Part shown: positions 35,936-44,985 of the stretch, one piece after another | How positions within the stretch are numbered: the first letter of the stretch is position 1 | How the letters are laid out: each line of letters begins with the position of its first letter | Source of the DNA: an uncultured Burkholderiales bacterium | GTDB lineage: Bacteria; Pseudomonadota; Gammaproteobacteria; Burkholderiales; Burkholderiaceae_C | Direction: 5' to 3' | Assembly: GCA_902825995.1 (NCBI GenBank) | Contig: CADEDE010000017.1 | Span: forward strand, 1 to 45,727 | Length of the DNA: 45,727 nucleotides | Notes under the pieces: model-generated | The model's database searches: none | What the model saw: only the letters and a program-made list of their open reading frames with translations | What the model was told of the DNA's origin: nothing | Program-made: the position numbers and the translations under genes

Positions 35936-37477
35936 ATGACCGACAAACTGATCGTTTTCGACACCACCCTGCGCGATGGCGAGCAATCCCCCGGCGCTTC
36001 GATGACCAGGGACGAGAAGCTGCGTATCGCGCGTCAACTCGAACGTCTGCGTGTCGATGTCATCGAGGCCGGCTTCGCGGCGTCCAGCAATGGCGACTTC
36101 GAGGCGGTGAAGGCTATCGCTGCGGCGATCAAGGATTCGGTCGTGTGTTCGCTGGCGCGCGCCAACGACCGTGATATTTCGCGTGCCGCCGAGGCACTGA
36201 AAGGAGCTGCCCGCTCGCGCATCCACACCTTTATCGCCACTTCGCCATTGCACATGGAAAAGAAGCTGCGCATGACGCCCGATCAGGTCTTCGAGCAGGC
36301 CAGACTGGCGGTGCGTTTCGCGCGAAACTGCAATGGCGATGTCGAGTTTTCGCCTGAAGACGGCTACCGATCCGAGCCCGACTTCCTGTGCCGCGTCCTC
36401 GAAGCCGTGATCGCCGAAGGCGCGCGCACGATCAATATCCCCGACACCGTGGGCTATGCGGTGCCCGAGTTGTTCGGCGAATTCATTCGCTCGCTGCGCG
36501 AGCGCATTCCCAATTCGGACCGGGCCATCTGGTCGGTGCATTGCCACAACGACCTCGGCATGGCGGTGGCCAATTCGCTGGCTGGCGTGAAGATCGGTGG
36601 TGCGCGCCAGGTCGAATGCACGATCAACGGCCTGGGTGAGCGCGCCGGCAACTGCTCGCTCGAGGAGGTGGTGATGGCGGTGAAGACACGCCGCGACTAT
36701 TTCAAACTCGATCTCGACATCGACACTTCGCAGATCGTCGCGGCCTCGCGCATGGTCAGCCACACCACCGGCTTCGTGGTCCAGCCGAACAAGGCCGTGG
36801 TCGGCGCCAATGCTTTCGCACATGCGTCCGGGATCCACCAGGACGGCGTTTTGAAAGCGCGCGATACCTATGAAATCATGCGCGCCGAAGACGTAGGCTG
36901 GAGCGCCAACAAGATCGTGCTGGGCAAGCTCTCGGGCCGCAATGCCTTCAAGCGGCGCTTGCAGGAACTGGGCATCCAGCTCGAGTCCGAAGCCGACAAC
37001 AACGCGGCCTTCGCCAAGTTCAAGGATCTCGCCGACCGCAAGAGCGAGATCTTCGACGAGGACATCATTGCGCTGGTTGGCGACGAGAGCGTCACGCACG
37101 AGCAAGAGCACTACCGCCTGCTCGCCTTGGCCCAGAGTTCCGAGACCGGTGAACGACCGCATGCCCGGGTATCGTTTGCGGTCGGCATGGACGAGTTCCA
37201 CACCGAGAGCGACGGCAACGGACCGGTCGATGCCAGCCTGAAGGCGATCGAATCCAGGGTGCGCAGCGGTGCCGAGTTGCTGCTCTATTCGGTCAATGCC
37301 ATCACCAGCGGCAGTACCGAATCGCAGGGCGAGGTGACGGTGCGTTTGCAACAAGGCGGGCGCATCGTCAACGGTGTTGGCGCCGACCCGGACATCGTTG
37401 TCGCATCGGCAAAAGCCTATCTCGCGGCCTTGAACAAGTTGCACAGCAAGGCTGAGCGCGTGGCCGCCCAAGGCTGA
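35936..37477 (+). CDS. leuA: 2-isopropylmalate synthase, LeuA1-type
   Basis: A 513-residue enzyme of the shorter enterobacterial-like class, catalysing the same reaction as its neighbour. It has [20 protein letters not shown] at the start, the [20 protein letters not shown] metal site and [40 protein letters not shown] follows, with a C-terminal regulatory domain (about 390-513) containing [20 protein letters not shown] 35936 has a gaggag site. It shares little sequence with the LeuA2-type protein upstream, so the pair is not a recent duplication. A weak terminator follows at 37532. Confidence 0.95.
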   Translation: MTDKLIVFDTTLRDGEQSPGASMTRDEKLRIARQLERLRVDVIEAGFAASSNGDFEAVKAIAAAIKDSVVCSLARANDRDISRAAEALKGAARSRIHTFIATSPLHMEKKLRMTPDQVFEQARLAVRFARNCNGDVEFSPEDGYRSEPDFLCRVLEAVIAEGARTINIPDTVGYAVPELFGEFIRSLRERIPNSDRAIWSVHCHNDLGMAVANSLAGVKIGGARQVECTINGLGERAGNCSLEEVVMAVKTRRDYFKLDLDIDTSQIVAASRMVSHTTGFVVQPNKAVVGANAFAHASGIHQDGVLKARDTYEIMRAEDVGWSANKIVLGKLSGRNAFKRRLQELGIQLESEADNNAAFAKFKDLADRKSEIFDEDIIALVGDESVTHEQEHYRLLALAQSSETGERPHARVSFAVGMDEFHTESDGNGPVDASLKAIESRVRSGAELLLYSVNAITSGSTESQGEVTVRLQQGGRIVNGVGADPDIVVASAKAYLAALNKLHSKAERVAAQG

Positions 37478-37531
37478 GGCGTAATCTGTCACAAACCGAG
37501 GGAAATCAGAGCATCAACTTGAGGAAAACAC

Positions 37532-37558
37532 CGCAAGTCTTTGTCTTGCGTGGCTTTT
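37532..37558 (+). terminator. Probable terminator after the leuA pair
   Basis: cgcaag (37532-37537) and cttgcg (37545-37550) form a 6-bp stem with a 7-base loop, followed by tggctttt. It is short, with an interrupted T-run, but sits correctly, about 55 bases after the stop codon. Confidence 0.5.
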
Positions 37559-37574
37559 GGGGGTGATCTACACT
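37546..37574 (+). promoter_or_regulatory. Possible sigma-70 promoter of the PBP7-type gene
   Basis: TTGCGT (37546-37551), a 17-bp spacer and TACACT (37569-37574) form a plausible promoter ending 28 bp before the start codon. Its -35 box overlaps the terminator stem of the upstream leuA pair. Confidence 0.4.
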
Positions 37575-37602
37575 CGGGCCAGACTGTTCCTCGGGTTTTC
37601 CC

Positions 37603-38628
37603 TTGACTTTCAACTTCTTTCAAATCGTCACGTTGCGCGCGCGCTCGCTGCCATGGCTGTTGGCCATGCTGGCCCTGCTGACGGCGCCTTTGGCGGCAGA
37701 GTCAAAGCCTCGCGCGAGCAAGACGCCGATCGTTGCCAAGAAAAAACTCAGCGCCAAGGCTTCGCGCTTGCGCGCAGTGCGTGTCGCGCCGGCACGGCCA
37801 TCGTTTGGCCAGATCTATGGCCTGCACAGCGCCGAGGATGCGCTCGAATTGAAGTCAAGCGTCGCCCTGGTGCTCGACCAGGACAGCAACGAGGTGCTGC
37901 TCAGCAAGAATCCGCAGGCGGTGTTGCCGATCGCGTCGATCACCAAGCTGATGACGGCTCTGGTGGTCAGCGAAGCCAAGCAGCCGCTGGATGAAATCCT
38001 GAGCATCAGTGCCGAAGATATCGATAGCGAAAAGGGCAGCCGCTCTCGACTGCAGGTGGGTACGCGTCTGTCGCGCGAAGAAATGCTGCACCTGGCCCTG
38101 ATGGCCAGCGAGAACCGTGCGGCGAGTGCGCTCGGGCGCCACTATCCGGGCGGCTCGCAAGCGTTTGTGACGGCGATGAACCGCAAAGCCCAGGCGCTGG
38201 GTATGAAGAACACGCACTATGTCGAGCCGACAGGGCTGTCCAGCCGTAACCAGTCGAGCGCCAACGACCTGGCGGTGCTGATGCGCGAAGTCGATAAACA
38301 CTCGCTGATCCGCCAACTGTCCACTTCGCCGGAGTACGAAGTGGCGGTCGGTGCGCGCCACGTCAACTTTCGCAATACCAATGGGCTGGTGCGCAGCAGT
38401 GAGTGGGACATCGGCTTGCAAAAAACCGGCTATATCGCCGAGGCCGGCCGCTGCCTGGTGATGCAGGCACAGTTGTCGGGCCGCAAGCTGATCATGGTGC
38501 TGCTCGATTCGGCCGGAAAATATTCGCGCATCGGCGACGCGGAGCGCATCCGCAAATGGCTCAGCGAAATGCCGCCAGTGCCGCGCATTCCGGCCGCTGC
38601 GGCCGCCGAAGCCGCGCCGCTGGTCTGA
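37603..38628 (+). CDS. pbpG: D-alanyl-D-alanine endopeptidase (PBP7/PbpG-like)
   Basis: A 341-residue periplasmic peptidoglycan hydrolase of the S11 serine peptidase family. The three active-site motifs are S112-I-T-K115 (PIASITKLMTALVVSE), S169-E-N171 (LMASENRAASALGRHYPGGS) and K274-T-G (LQKTGYIAEAGRCLVMQAQL). A signal peptide (LPWLLAMLALLTAPLAAE) precedes a Lys/Arg/Ala-rich segment of about 40 residues. It lacks the C-terminal domain of PBP5-type enzymes, hence the PBP7 assignment. The start is taken as TTG 37603, giving a positively charged pre-signal region; TTG 37630 would also leave a signal peptide. Convergent with the IclR gene, 2 bp apart. Confidence 0.88.
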   Translation: MTFNFFQIVTLRARSLPWLLAMLALLTAPLAAESKPRASKTPIVAKKKLSAKASRLRAVRVAPARPSFGQIYGLHSAEDALELKSSVALVLDQDSNEVLLSKNPQAVLPIASITKLMTALVVSEAKQPLDEILSISAEDIDSEKGSRSRLQVGTRLSREEMLHLALMASENRAASALGRHYPGGSQAFVTAMNRKAQALGMKNTHYVEPTGLSSRNQSSANDLAVLMREVDKHSLIRQLSTSPEYEVAVGARHVNFRNTNGLVRSSEWDIGLQKTGYIAEAGRCLVMQAQLSGRKLIMVLLDSAGKYSRIGDAERIRKWLSEMPPVPRIPAAAAAEAAPLV

Positions 38629-38630
38629 CT

Positions 38631-39404
38631 TCAGGTCTTGTCGCGGTGCCCGAGCGCGGCGGAGATCTGCCGCGCAGTGGCCTTGACACGGTCGATCCAG
38701 GCCTCTTCGATCCGGTCGGCCGGCGCTGAGATCGACAGCCCGGCCACCAGGCGACCGCCGTCGTCGTAGATGCCTGCGGCCATGCAGCGCACGCCGATCT
38801 CCAACTCTTCGTCGTCGCGGGCGATGCCGCGTGCGCGCACCTTGTCGAGTTCGCGCTCCAGCGCCGTCAACTGGGTCAGGCTGTTACGCGTGTGGCCGGC
38901 CAGGCCGGTGCGCGAAGCGTAGGCGCGCACGCGGTCGCGGTCGTCGCTGGCCAGGAACAGCTTGCCCACCGAGGTCAGGTGCAGCGGCGCGCGACCGCCG
39001 ACCGCGCGCACCACCTGCATGCCCGAGCGTTCGCTGTAGGCGCGTTCGATATAGACGATTTCATCGCCCTGGCGCACCGACAGGTTGACCGCCTGGTGCG
39101 TCAGCTTGTGCAACTCGCGCATCGGATCGAAGGCGGCGTCGCGCACATCCAGGCGGGCCTTGACCAGGTTGCCCAGTTCGAGCAATCGCATACCGAGGCG
39201 GTAGGTGCCGGCCTGCGGCCGATCGACAAAACGCCCGGCGACCAGGTCGTTGAGGATGCGGTGCGCCGTCGAGGGGTGCAGACCCGTGCGCTCGCTGATC
39301 AGCTTCAGCGCCAGGGATTCCGGTTGCGCCGCCAGGACGTCGAGCAACGCAAAGCTGCGCTCCAACACCTGGATGCTCGGGGTTCTGGCGTTGCTCTTCT
39401 GCAT
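38631..39404 (-). CDS. IclR family transcriptional regulator
   Basis: A 257-residue regulator. An N-terminal winged helix-turn-helix (VLERSFALLDVLAAQPESLA, ISERTGLHPSTAHRILNDLV, about 12-60) is joined to the IclR effector domain (LHLTSVGKLFLASDDRDRVR, ARGIARDDEELEIGVRCMAA, GGRLVAGLSISAPADRIEEA). The effector is unknown; family members often sense aromatic or short organic acids. It lies 58 bp downstream of hpnE on the same strand, so it may be co-transcribed with the squalene genes or have its own promoter in that gap. Confidence 0.9.
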   Translation of the reverse strand: MQKSNARTPSIQVLERSFALLDVLAAQPESLALKLISERTGLHPSTAHRILNDLVAGRFVDRPQAGTYRLGMRLLELGNLVKARLDVRDAAFDPMRELHKLTHQAVNLSVRQGDEIVYIERAYSERSGMQVVRAVGGRAPLHLTSVGKLFLASDDRDRVRAYASRTGLAGHTRNSLTQLTALERELDKVRARGIARDDEELEIGVRCMAAGIYDDGGRLVAGLSISAPADRIEEAWIDRVKATARQISAALGHRDKT

Positions 39405-39462
39405 ACGTCACAAGTATTGCATGACGAAATCGAACGTTGGATCTCGGGAACCTTGCCGGACC

Positions 39463-40749
39463 TCAGATTGCGCCAAGTGCAGCGATCGCGGCGACCCCGG
39501 AGCGCGCGGCGCCTTCGAGCGTGGCCGGATAGGGGCCATCGACATAGTCGCCGGCCGCCGCCAGTCGGGCGCCGACCGCTGTCGGTGGACGCGCCAGGCC
39601 GGGGGTGCAAAGAAAGGTGGCGCGGCGCTCGGCCAGGGTGCGAAGCAGTATGGGCGGTGTGCGCCAGGTGTGTGCCGCGAAGGCCGTCTGTGCCTGCTGC
39701 AGGGTCGCTGCTGCGGTGGCATCGAGGCCGCGTTCGACCCAGGCGCGGGCGCCGCTGACGACAAAGGCAAATAGGCCGTCGCGCGTACCGCCGCCATCGA
39801 TCGCCCCCAGGTCGAAGGCGAATTGCGCCGGCGCGTCGGCGCTGCTGGCCAAGGCGGTCATCGGCTGTGCCAGCCGTGTGCCGCGACTTTGCAGATAGAC
39901 CGTGACGATCGGCTCGTAGTCGAAAGCCGCGGCCTGGCGCGACCATGCGGGCGCGACCGGCAGCGTCAGGCGCGCGGCCTCGGTGGCGGTGCAGGCCAGC
40001 ACGACGCCATCGAAGGGTTGGCCATCGAGATCCCAACCGTCGGCTCGCGCCGTCAGCGTATTGATGCGCGTCGTGCGGCGCAAGTCTGCCCCGGCCGCTT
40101 CCAGCCAGGCGGCAGCCGGGTCGGGCAGCAGCGCAGACAAAGGCGCCCGCGGCAGCAGCAGGTCGGCCGATCCGGGCCCTGCGAACAGGGCGTCGCGCAG
40201 CACGCGCAGGAAGATGCGGGCGCTGGCCTGTTGCGCGGGTGTATTGAGCGCGGCCACACACAGCGGTTCGATCAGCGTGTGGCGCACGCGCGCCGACAGC
40301 CCGCGCGTCAGCTCCGCGACGCTGGTCTGCGCGCCGGCCTCGAAGCCGTTGAAGCGCCAGTGCAAGGCGGCGACGAGCACGCCGATGCGCTCGCCGAGCG
40401 ACCAGCCGCGGTGACCGAGCACGGCACGAACGAAGGCCGGCACTGGCGCACCGCCAGGCAGGCGCAGGCCATCACCCATTGGATCCACCAGCGCCAGCGG
40501 CAGGCGGCGCAACAGCGCGTCGGGGTCGGCACCCACCCGGCGCATCAGCGACAGCGTTTCGCGGTAGGCGCCGATCAGGATGTGCTGGCCGTTGTCGAGC
40601 GCCGGTTCGCTGCGATCGACGCGGCGCGCGCGACCGCCGAGCTGCGGCGCCATCTCGAACAGCGTGACGCGGTGGCCGGCTTCGGTGGCTGCGACCGCGG
40701 CCGAGATGCCGGCCCAGCCACCGCCGACCACCGCGGTGCGGCGCGACAT
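39463..40749 (-). CDS. hpnE: Hydroxysqualene dehydroxylase HpnE
   Basis: A 428-residue FAD-dependent amine-oxidase-like enzyme that reduces hydroxysqualene to squalene, the last step of the HpnC/D/E route. The dinucleotide-binding motif VVGGGWAGISAAVAATEAGH is at residues 7-26, with FEMAPQLGGRARRVDRSEPA next. DNGQHILIGAYRETLSLMRR is the HpnE family marker, and the C-terminal FAD motif appears as AAGDYVDGPYPATLEGAARS. ATG 40749 lies 5 bp after the hpnD stop. No hopene cyclase gene is in the window. Confidence 0.93.
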   Translation of the reverse strand: MSRRTAVVGGGWAGISAAVAATEAGHRVTLFEMAPQLGGRARRVDRSEPALDNGQHILIGAYRETLSLMRRVGADPDALLRRLPLALVDPMGDGLRLPGGAPVPAFVRAVLGHRGWSLGERIGVLVAALHWRFNGFEAGAQTSVAELTRGLSARVRHTLIEPLCVAALNTPAQQASARIFLRVLRDALFAGPGSADLLLPRAPLSALLPDPAAAWLEAAGADLRRTTRINTLTARADGWDLDGQPFDGVVLACTATEAARLTLPVAPAWSRQAAAFDYEPIVTVYLQSRGTRLAQPMTALASSADAPAQFAFDLGAIDGGGTRDGLFAFVVSGARAWVERGLDATAAATLQQAQTAFAAHTWRTPPILLRTLAERRATFLCTPGLARPPTAVGARLAAAGDYVDGPYPATLEGAARSGVAAIAALGAI

Positions 40750-40754
40750 GCGCT

Positions 40755-41603
40755 TCAGCGTTCCCGCCAATGGGTGTGCATCGCGATCCAGACTTTGCGC
40801 AGCGGTGTCAAGGCCACGCGCTGGTGCAGAACCTGGAAGTTGTCGGCCTCGATCTCGCGCAGCAGCGTGCGGTAAATCTGCGCCATCGCCAAACCCGGGC
40901 GTTGCGTGCGGCGGTCGGCCGCCGGCAGCAGCGCCAAGGCCTCGTCGTAGCAGCGGTGGGCACGCTCGGCCTGGAAACGCATCAAGGATGTGAAGCGCTC
41001 GCTGTAGCCCCAAGGCGCCTTGCGCTCCAGCAGCTCGCTGGCTTTGACGTCGAATTGTTTGAGTTCGTTGACCGGCAGGTAGATGCGCCCGCGCCGCGCA
41101 TCGTCGCCGACGTCTCGAATGATGTTGGTGAGTTGCATCGCCAGGCCGAGTTGGTGCGCATAGGCGATCGTCGCCGGCTGGTTACGGCCGAAGATATTGG
41201 CCGCGACCTCGCCGACCACCCCGGCCACCAGATGGCAGTAGCGTGCCAGGCTGGTGAAGTCGAGGTAGCGGCTTTGCTGCAAATCCATCTCGCAGCCCTC
41301 GATCACCGCCAGCAGCTGCGCCGCTTCGATGCTGTAGGCCGCCGCGTGGGGCAGCAGCGCGTGCATTACCGGATGGCTGGCGCGGCCGACGAAAGCGCCC
41401 GCCACTTCCTTGCGCCACCAGGCCAGCTTGGTCGCCGCGATGCCGGGGTCATGGACTTCATCGACGACGTCATCGACCTCGCGGCAGAAGGCGTAGAAGG
41501 CCGTGATCGCGGTGCGCTGCGGAGGCGGCAAGAAACGGAAGGCGTAGTAGAACGACGAACCGCTCTTGGCGGCTTTGTCCTGCACGTACTGCTCGGGGGT
41601 CAT
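40755..41603 (-). CDS. hpnD: Presqualene diphosphate synthase HpnD
   Basis: A 282-residue trans-isoprenyl diphosphate synthase of the squalene/phytoene family that joins two farnesyl diphosphates. The first Asp-rich motif DDVVDEVHD is in AFYAFCREVDDVVDEVHDPG. The second appears as NIIRDVGDDARRGRIYLPVN. FYYAFRFLPPPQRTAITAFY is the usual N-terminal block. ATG 41603 overlaps the hpnC stop (ATGA), indicating coupling. Paired with HpnC upstream and HpnE downstream, it makes squalene for hopanoid synthesis. Confidence 0.93.
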   Translation of the reverse strand: MTPEQYVQDKAAKSGSSFYYAFRFLPPPQRTAITAFYAFCREVDDVVDEVHDPGIAATKLAWWRKEVAGAFVGRASHPVMHALLPHAAAYSIEAAQLLAVIEGCEMDLQQSRYLDFTSLARYCHLVAGVVGEVAANIFGRNQPATIAYAHQLGLAMQLTNIIRDVGDDARRGRIYLPVNELKQFDVKASELLERKAPWGYSERFTSLMRFQAERAHRCYDEALALLPAADRRTQRPGLAMAQIYRTLLREIEADNFQVLHQRVALTPLRKVWIAMHTHWRER

Positions 41604-42454
41604 GAATGGAGGGCCGCCGGAGATAGCCCTGGGGGCTTCATGCGCCAAGCCCGCCACCCCAACAGGGGCAGGTCGGCCTTGGTGACGGTCGGGCGCTGCG
41701 ACAGCGCATTGCAATCGGCGACCTCGATTTTTTCCAGCACGCGCAAGCCGCCTTGCACGACGAAGCGCAGCTCCCAACCCATGCGGCCGGGCAGGCGGTG
41801 GACCAGGGCTGAGCCGACATGCATGGTGTCGCGGGCCCAGGCAACGAGCGAGCGCAACAGGGCGCGACTGGCGTCGCTGTCGGCGCCGGCCTGGAGCTGT
41901 CGCGCATCGAGGCCGAAGCGCGCTGCATCGGCCGCGGTGACATAGACACGGCCGCGCGGCAGGTCGATCGACAGGTCTTGCCAGAAGTTGATCAACTGCA
42001 ATCCAGTGCACACTGCGTCGGACTGCGCCAGCGCGTTGCGGTCTGTGATACCGGCCAGATGCAGCAGCAGACGGCCGACCGGGTTGGCCGAGCGCGCGCA
42101 GTAGTCGAGCAGCGCCACACGGTCGGGGTACAGCGGGTTGCCGGTATCTTGGGCAAAGGCGCTGAGCAGGTCGGCCAGCAGAGGCACTGGCAGGCGATGC
42201 TTCCCGATCACCACGCTCAGGGGTGCGAATACCTCCTGCCATTGGCCATGCGTATCGTCACCGTCGGCAGCGCGCAGCAAGGCTTGGCGGTAGTCGGCTA
42301 GCAGCGCCAGCCGCTTCGCAGGGCTGGCCTGACCTTCATCGGCAATATCGTCGGCGGTGCGCGCGAAGCGGTAAATCGCCACGATCGCAGCACGCAATGC
42401 CGGCGGGCACAGCCAGGACGCAACCGGAAAGTTCTCGTAATGATCGATGCTCAC
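41600..42454 (-). CDS. hpnC: Hydroxysqualene synthase HpnC
   Basis: A 284-residue homologue of HpnD that converts presqualene diphosphate to hydroxysqualene. It begins SIDHYENFPVASWLCPPALR, as HpnC proteins do. The first Asp-rich motif is IYRFARTADDIADEGQASPA and the second is LQLINFWQDLSIDLPRGRVY. GTG 42454 is preferred as start because it matches the family N-terminus; TTG 42508 is open but would add 18 atypical residues. First gene of the leftward hpnCDE operon. Confidence 0.92.
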   Translation of the reverse strand: MSIDHYENFPVASWLCPPALRAAIVAIYRFARTADDIADEGQASPAKRLALLADYRQALLRAADGDDTHGQWQEVFAPLSVVIGKHRLPVPLLADLLSAFAQDTGNPLYPDRVALLDYCARSANPVGRLLLHLAGITDRNALAQSDAVCTGLQLINFWQDLSIDLPRGRVYVTAADAARFGLDARQLQAGADSDASRALLRSLVAWARDTMHVGSALVHRLPGRMGWELRFVVQGGLRVLEKIEVADCNALSQRPTVTKADLPLLGWRAWRMKPPGLSPAALHS

Positions 42455-42544
42455 AGGATGCGATTGTCTCTCCGGTGCCGGGTCCGGCGCTGTCGGTAGC
42501 GGCCGCAAGCCTCAAAAATGGCTCAGTTTTCGGTCGGCGCCAAC

Positions 42545-42745
42545 ACCGGCCCTTCGGCTTCGTGGCGCTGCTCGGCTTCATCGCGCTGGCCGGGATGATC
42601 CTGCGCAATTCGGTGATCCCGCTCTCGCGCAGTGTCTTCTCTGGGGGCCGATGGCGGTGGCGATCCTGGGTGGCCTGATCGTCGCCACGGCACTGACCCT
42701 GCTGACGATGACCGCAGCCTGGTTCAGGGTCAAGAGGGATGCGCA
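42545..42745 (+). pseudogene. RND efflux transporter, C-terminal remnant
   Basis: Short pieces of the last membrane helices of an AcrB/MdtB-like RND pump, in order but broken. RPFGFVALLGFIALAGMILR-NSV is followed immediately by IPLSRSVFSG, although about 40 residues (ILVDQIE...TAAAAILAM in intact pumps) should separate them. A one-base shift then moves to GPMAVAILGGLIVATALTLL, and a further small deletion joins TMTAAWFRVKRD. The surrounding gap 42455-42814 otherwise holds only the hpnC upstream region and tRNA leader signals. Confidence 0.65.
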
Positions 42746-42754
42746 CCGGCAGGC

Positions 42755-42760
42755 TAAAAT
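42755..42760 (+). promoter_or_regulatory. Possible -10 box for the tRNA-Leu transcript
   Basis: TAAAAT, five of six matches to the sigma-70 -10 consensus, lies 55 bases before the tRNA. The -35 region is not convincing, being inside the degraded RND gene. Transcription from here would pass through the palindrome at 42783. Confidence 0.35.
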
Positions 42761-42782
42761 GCACGCTTTGCCGAATCGCCTG

Positions 42783-42805
42783 AAGGGCCCCGCGGGGCCC
42801 TTTCT
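42783..42805. terminator. Perfect GC-rich palindrome before tRNA-Leu
   Basis: aagggccccgcggggccctt (42783-42802) is a perfect 20-base palindrome followed by one more T. It could be the old terminator of the decayed RND gene, active in both directions, or a structure in the tRNA precursor leader. Confidence 0.5.
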
Positions 42806-42814
42806 GATCCCCTC

Positions 42815-42901
42815 GCGCGGGTGGCGAAATTGGTAGACGCACCAGGTTTAGGTCCTGACGCCAGCGATGGTGTGGGGGTTCGAGTCCCCCCCCGCGCACC
42901 A
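42815..42901 (+). tRNA. tRNA-Leu (anticodon UAG)
   Basis: An 87-base tRNA including an encoded CCA end. The acceptor stem is gcgcggg/cccgcgc. The D-arm region is gcgaaattggtagacgc, the anticodon arm ccagg-tttaggt-cctg with anticodon TAG, a long variable arm (acgccagcgatggtgt) is typical of class II tRNA-Leu, and the T-arm is ggggg-ttcgagt-ccccc. It reads CUA and other CUN codons, including the CTA pair in the leuA leader peptide. tig follows 32 bp downstream. Confidence 0.97.
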
Positions 42902-42933
42902 AACAAAGTCTCTTTACATCACGAGTTGAGATC

Positions 42934-44241
42934 ATGACGGTTACTGTCGAAACCCTCGAAAAACTGCAACGCCGCATCACCTTGACGCTGGCCGCCGAAA
43001 CCATCAACGGCGAGGTGCAGACCCGGCTGAAGAAGCTTTCGCGGACGGTCAAGGCCGACGGCTTCCGGCCCGGCAAGGTGCCGATGTCGGTGGTCGCCCA
43101 GCGCTACGGCTACTCGGTGCACTACGAGGTCATGAACGACAAGGTCGGCGAAGCCTTTGCCAGCGCCGCCAACGAAGCCAAGCTGCGCGTTGCCGGCCTG
43201 CCCAGCATCATGCCCAAGGAAGGCAGCCCCGAGGGGCAGATGGCCTTCGATGCCACTTTTGAGGTTTATCCCGAAGTCAAGCTGGGTGATTTGTCGGCGG
43301 CATCGATCGAGCGCGTCTCGACCGAGGTCAGCGAGGCGGCGATCGACAAGACCATCGATATCCTGCGCAAGCAGCGCCGCACCTTTGCCCAGCGCCCGGC
43401 CAGTGAGGGCGCCGCCGAGACCGATCGCGCGACGATCGACTTCGAAGGCAAGATCGACGGCGAGCCGTTTTCGGGCGGCAAGGCCGATGCCTTCCAGTTC
43501 ATCATCGGCGAAGGCCAGATGCTCGAGCAGTTCGACAAGGGTGTGCGCGGCATGAAGGTCGGCGAGAGCAAGACCTTCCCGGTGGCCTTTCCGGCCGATT
43601 ACCAGGGCCAGGATGTGGCCGGCAAGGAAGCCGATTTCCTGGTCACGATGAAGAAGATCGAAGCCCAGAACCTGCCCGAGGTTGAAGAGGCCTTCGCCAA
43701 GTCGCTGGGCATCGCCGGCGGCACGGTCGATGCGCTGCGCGCCGATGTGAAGAAGAATCTGGAGCGCGAGGTCAAATTCCGCGTCCAGGGCCGCAACAAG
43801 GCCGCCGTGATGGATGCGCTGGTCTCGGTGGCCGAACTCGATCTGCCCAAGGCCCTGATCGACAGCGAAACCGAGCGTCTGGTCGAGGCCGCGCGTGCCG
43901 ATCTGAAGCAGCGCGGCGTCAAGGATGCGGCGACCGCGCCGATCCCGGCCGAGCTGTTCACCGCGCAGGCCGAGCGCCGAGTGCGCCTGGGCCTGGTGGT
44001 TGCAGAACTGGTGCGCACGCACAAGCTGCAGGCCAAGCCTGAGCAGTTGCAGGCCCACATCGAAGAGATGAGCCAGAGCTACGAGAAGCCAGCCGAGGTG
44101 ATGCGCTGGTACCTGAGCGATCGCCAGCGCATGGCCGAGGTCGAGGCCGTGGTGATCGAGAACAATGTCGCCAACCATGTGCTGGCCACCGCCAAGGTGA
44201 CCGACAAGGTGCTACCTTTCGACGAATTGATGACGGCTTGA
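42934..44241 (+). CDS. tig: Trigger factor
   Basis: A 435-residue ribosome-associated chaperone and peptidyl-prolyl isomerase. The N-terminal ribosome-binding domain has the signature [17 protein letters not shown] (about 46-62). The FKBP-like domain follows ([20 protein letters not shown], about 160-245, ending [20 protein letters not shown]). The C-terminal helical arms hold the substrate cradle. Length is typical. It heads the conserved tig-clpP-clpX protein quality-control cluster, 25 bp before clpP. Confidence 0.97.
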   Translation: MTVTVETLEKLQRRITLTLAAETINGEVQTRLKKLSRTVKADGFRPGKVPMSVVAQRYGYSVHYEVMNDKVGEAFASAANEAKLRVAGLPSIMPKEGSPEGQMAFDATFEVYPEVKLGDLSAASIERVSTEVSEAAIDKTIDILRKQRRTFAQRPASEGAAETDRATIDFEGKIDGEPFSGGKADAFQFIIGEGQMLEQFDKGVRGMKVGESKTFPVAFPADYQGQDVAGKEADFLVTMKKIEAQNLPEVEEAFAKSLGIAGGTVDALRADVKKNLEREVKFRVQGRNKAAVMDALVSVAELDLPKALIDSETERLVEAARADLKQRGVKDAATAPIPAELFTAQAERRVRLGLVVAELVRTHKLQAKPEQLQAHIEEMSQSYEKPAEVMRWYLSDRQRMAEVEAVVIENNVANHVLATAKVTDKVLPFDELMTA

Positions 44242-44266
44242 ACGTCAGTCACAGCAAAGGAATCCG

Positions 44267-44875
44267 ATGAGCGCGCTGGAAACTCAAAGCCTGGGCTTGG
44301 TGCCCATCGTCATCGAACAGTCGGGACGCGGCGAGCGCGCCTACGACATCTACAGCCGCCTTTTGCGCGAGCGCATCGTCTTCCTGGTCGGGCCGGTCAA
44401 CGACGCGGTGGCCAACCTGGTCGTGGCGCAGATGCTTTTCCTGGAAAGCGAAAACCCCGACAAGGACATCTTTCTCTATATCAATTCGCCGGGCGGCAGC
44501 GTCAGCGCCGGGATGTCGATCTACGACACGATGAATTTCATCAAGCCCGATGTCTCGACGATGTGCATGGGCCTGGCGGCGAGCATGGGCTCCTTCTTGT
44601 TGATGGCCGGTGCCAAGGGCAAGCGCCTGTCGCTGCCGAATTCGCGGATCATGATCCACCAGCCTTCGGGGGGCGCGCAGGGCCAGGCCACGGATATCGA
44701 AATCCATGCCCGGGAAATCCTGAAGACGCGCGAGCAGCTCAACAAGATTTACGCCGAACGCACGGGGCAAACGCTGGAAAAGATCCAGTCCGATATGGAG
44801 CGCGATTTCTTCCTCGACCCGCAGGAAGCCAAGGCCTATGGCCTGATCGACGAGGTCATCGACAAGCGCCCCTGA
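44267..44875 (+). CDS. clpP: ATP-dependent Clp protease proteolytic subunit
   Basis: A 202-residue serine peptidase that forms the tetradecameric barrel of ClpXP/ClpAP. The family sites are the nucleophile Ser in [20 protein letters not shown], the His in [20 protein letters not shown], and the Asp in the [20 protein letters not shown] segment. The N-terminal [20 protein letters not shown] docks the ATPase partner. ATG 44267 has an aagga site. clpX follows after 110 bp. Confidence 0.97.
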   Translation: MSALETQSLGLVPIVIEQSGRGERAYDIYSRLLRERIVFLVGPVNDAVANLVVAQMLFLESENPDKDIFLYINSPGGSVSAGMSIYDTMNFIKPDVSTMCMGLAASMGSFLLMAGAKGKRLSLPNSRIMIHQPSGGAQGQATDIEIHAREILKTREQLNKIYAERTGQTLEKIQSDMERDFFLDPQEAKAYGLIDEVIDKRP

Positions 44876-44889
44876 TCCTGGGCGTTGGC

Positions 44890-44908
44890 GTGGCGTGATT
44901 CACGCCAC
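44890..44908 (+). terminator. Hairpin between clpP and clpX
   Basis: gtggcgtg and cacgccac form an 8-bp stem with a 3-base loop, 14 bases after the clpP stop. A second small hairpin, gaaaag/cttttc, follows. There is no T-run directly after the first stem, so termination would be partial at best. Confidence 0.4.
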
Positions 44909-44953
44909 GAAAAGGGGTTCTTTTCCGCGCCTGTGCGGCCCTGGGGCTTGCAC

Positions 44954-44959
44954 TATCAT
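44954..44959 (+). promoter_or_regulatory. Possible clpX -10 box
   Basis: TATCAT, five of six matches to the -10 consensus, lies 26 bases before the clpX ATG and after the hairpin. The -35 match 17 bp upstream (TGTGCG) is poor. It would allow clpX expression separate from clpP. Confidence 0.3.
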
Positions 44960-44985
44960 TGCTTCACTTCCCCTTAGGCGCGCCC

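Noticed and set aside
35882-37492. Long minus-strand open frame opposite the second leuA
   Set aside because: High GC removes stops from the complementary frame. The translation has no recognisable domain, while the plus strand encodes a complete enzyme.
42815-42901. tRNA-Leu as an integration site of a mobile element
   Set aside because: No integrase gene or duplicated tRNA 3' end is visible, and downstream genes are the conserved tig-clpP-clpX set.
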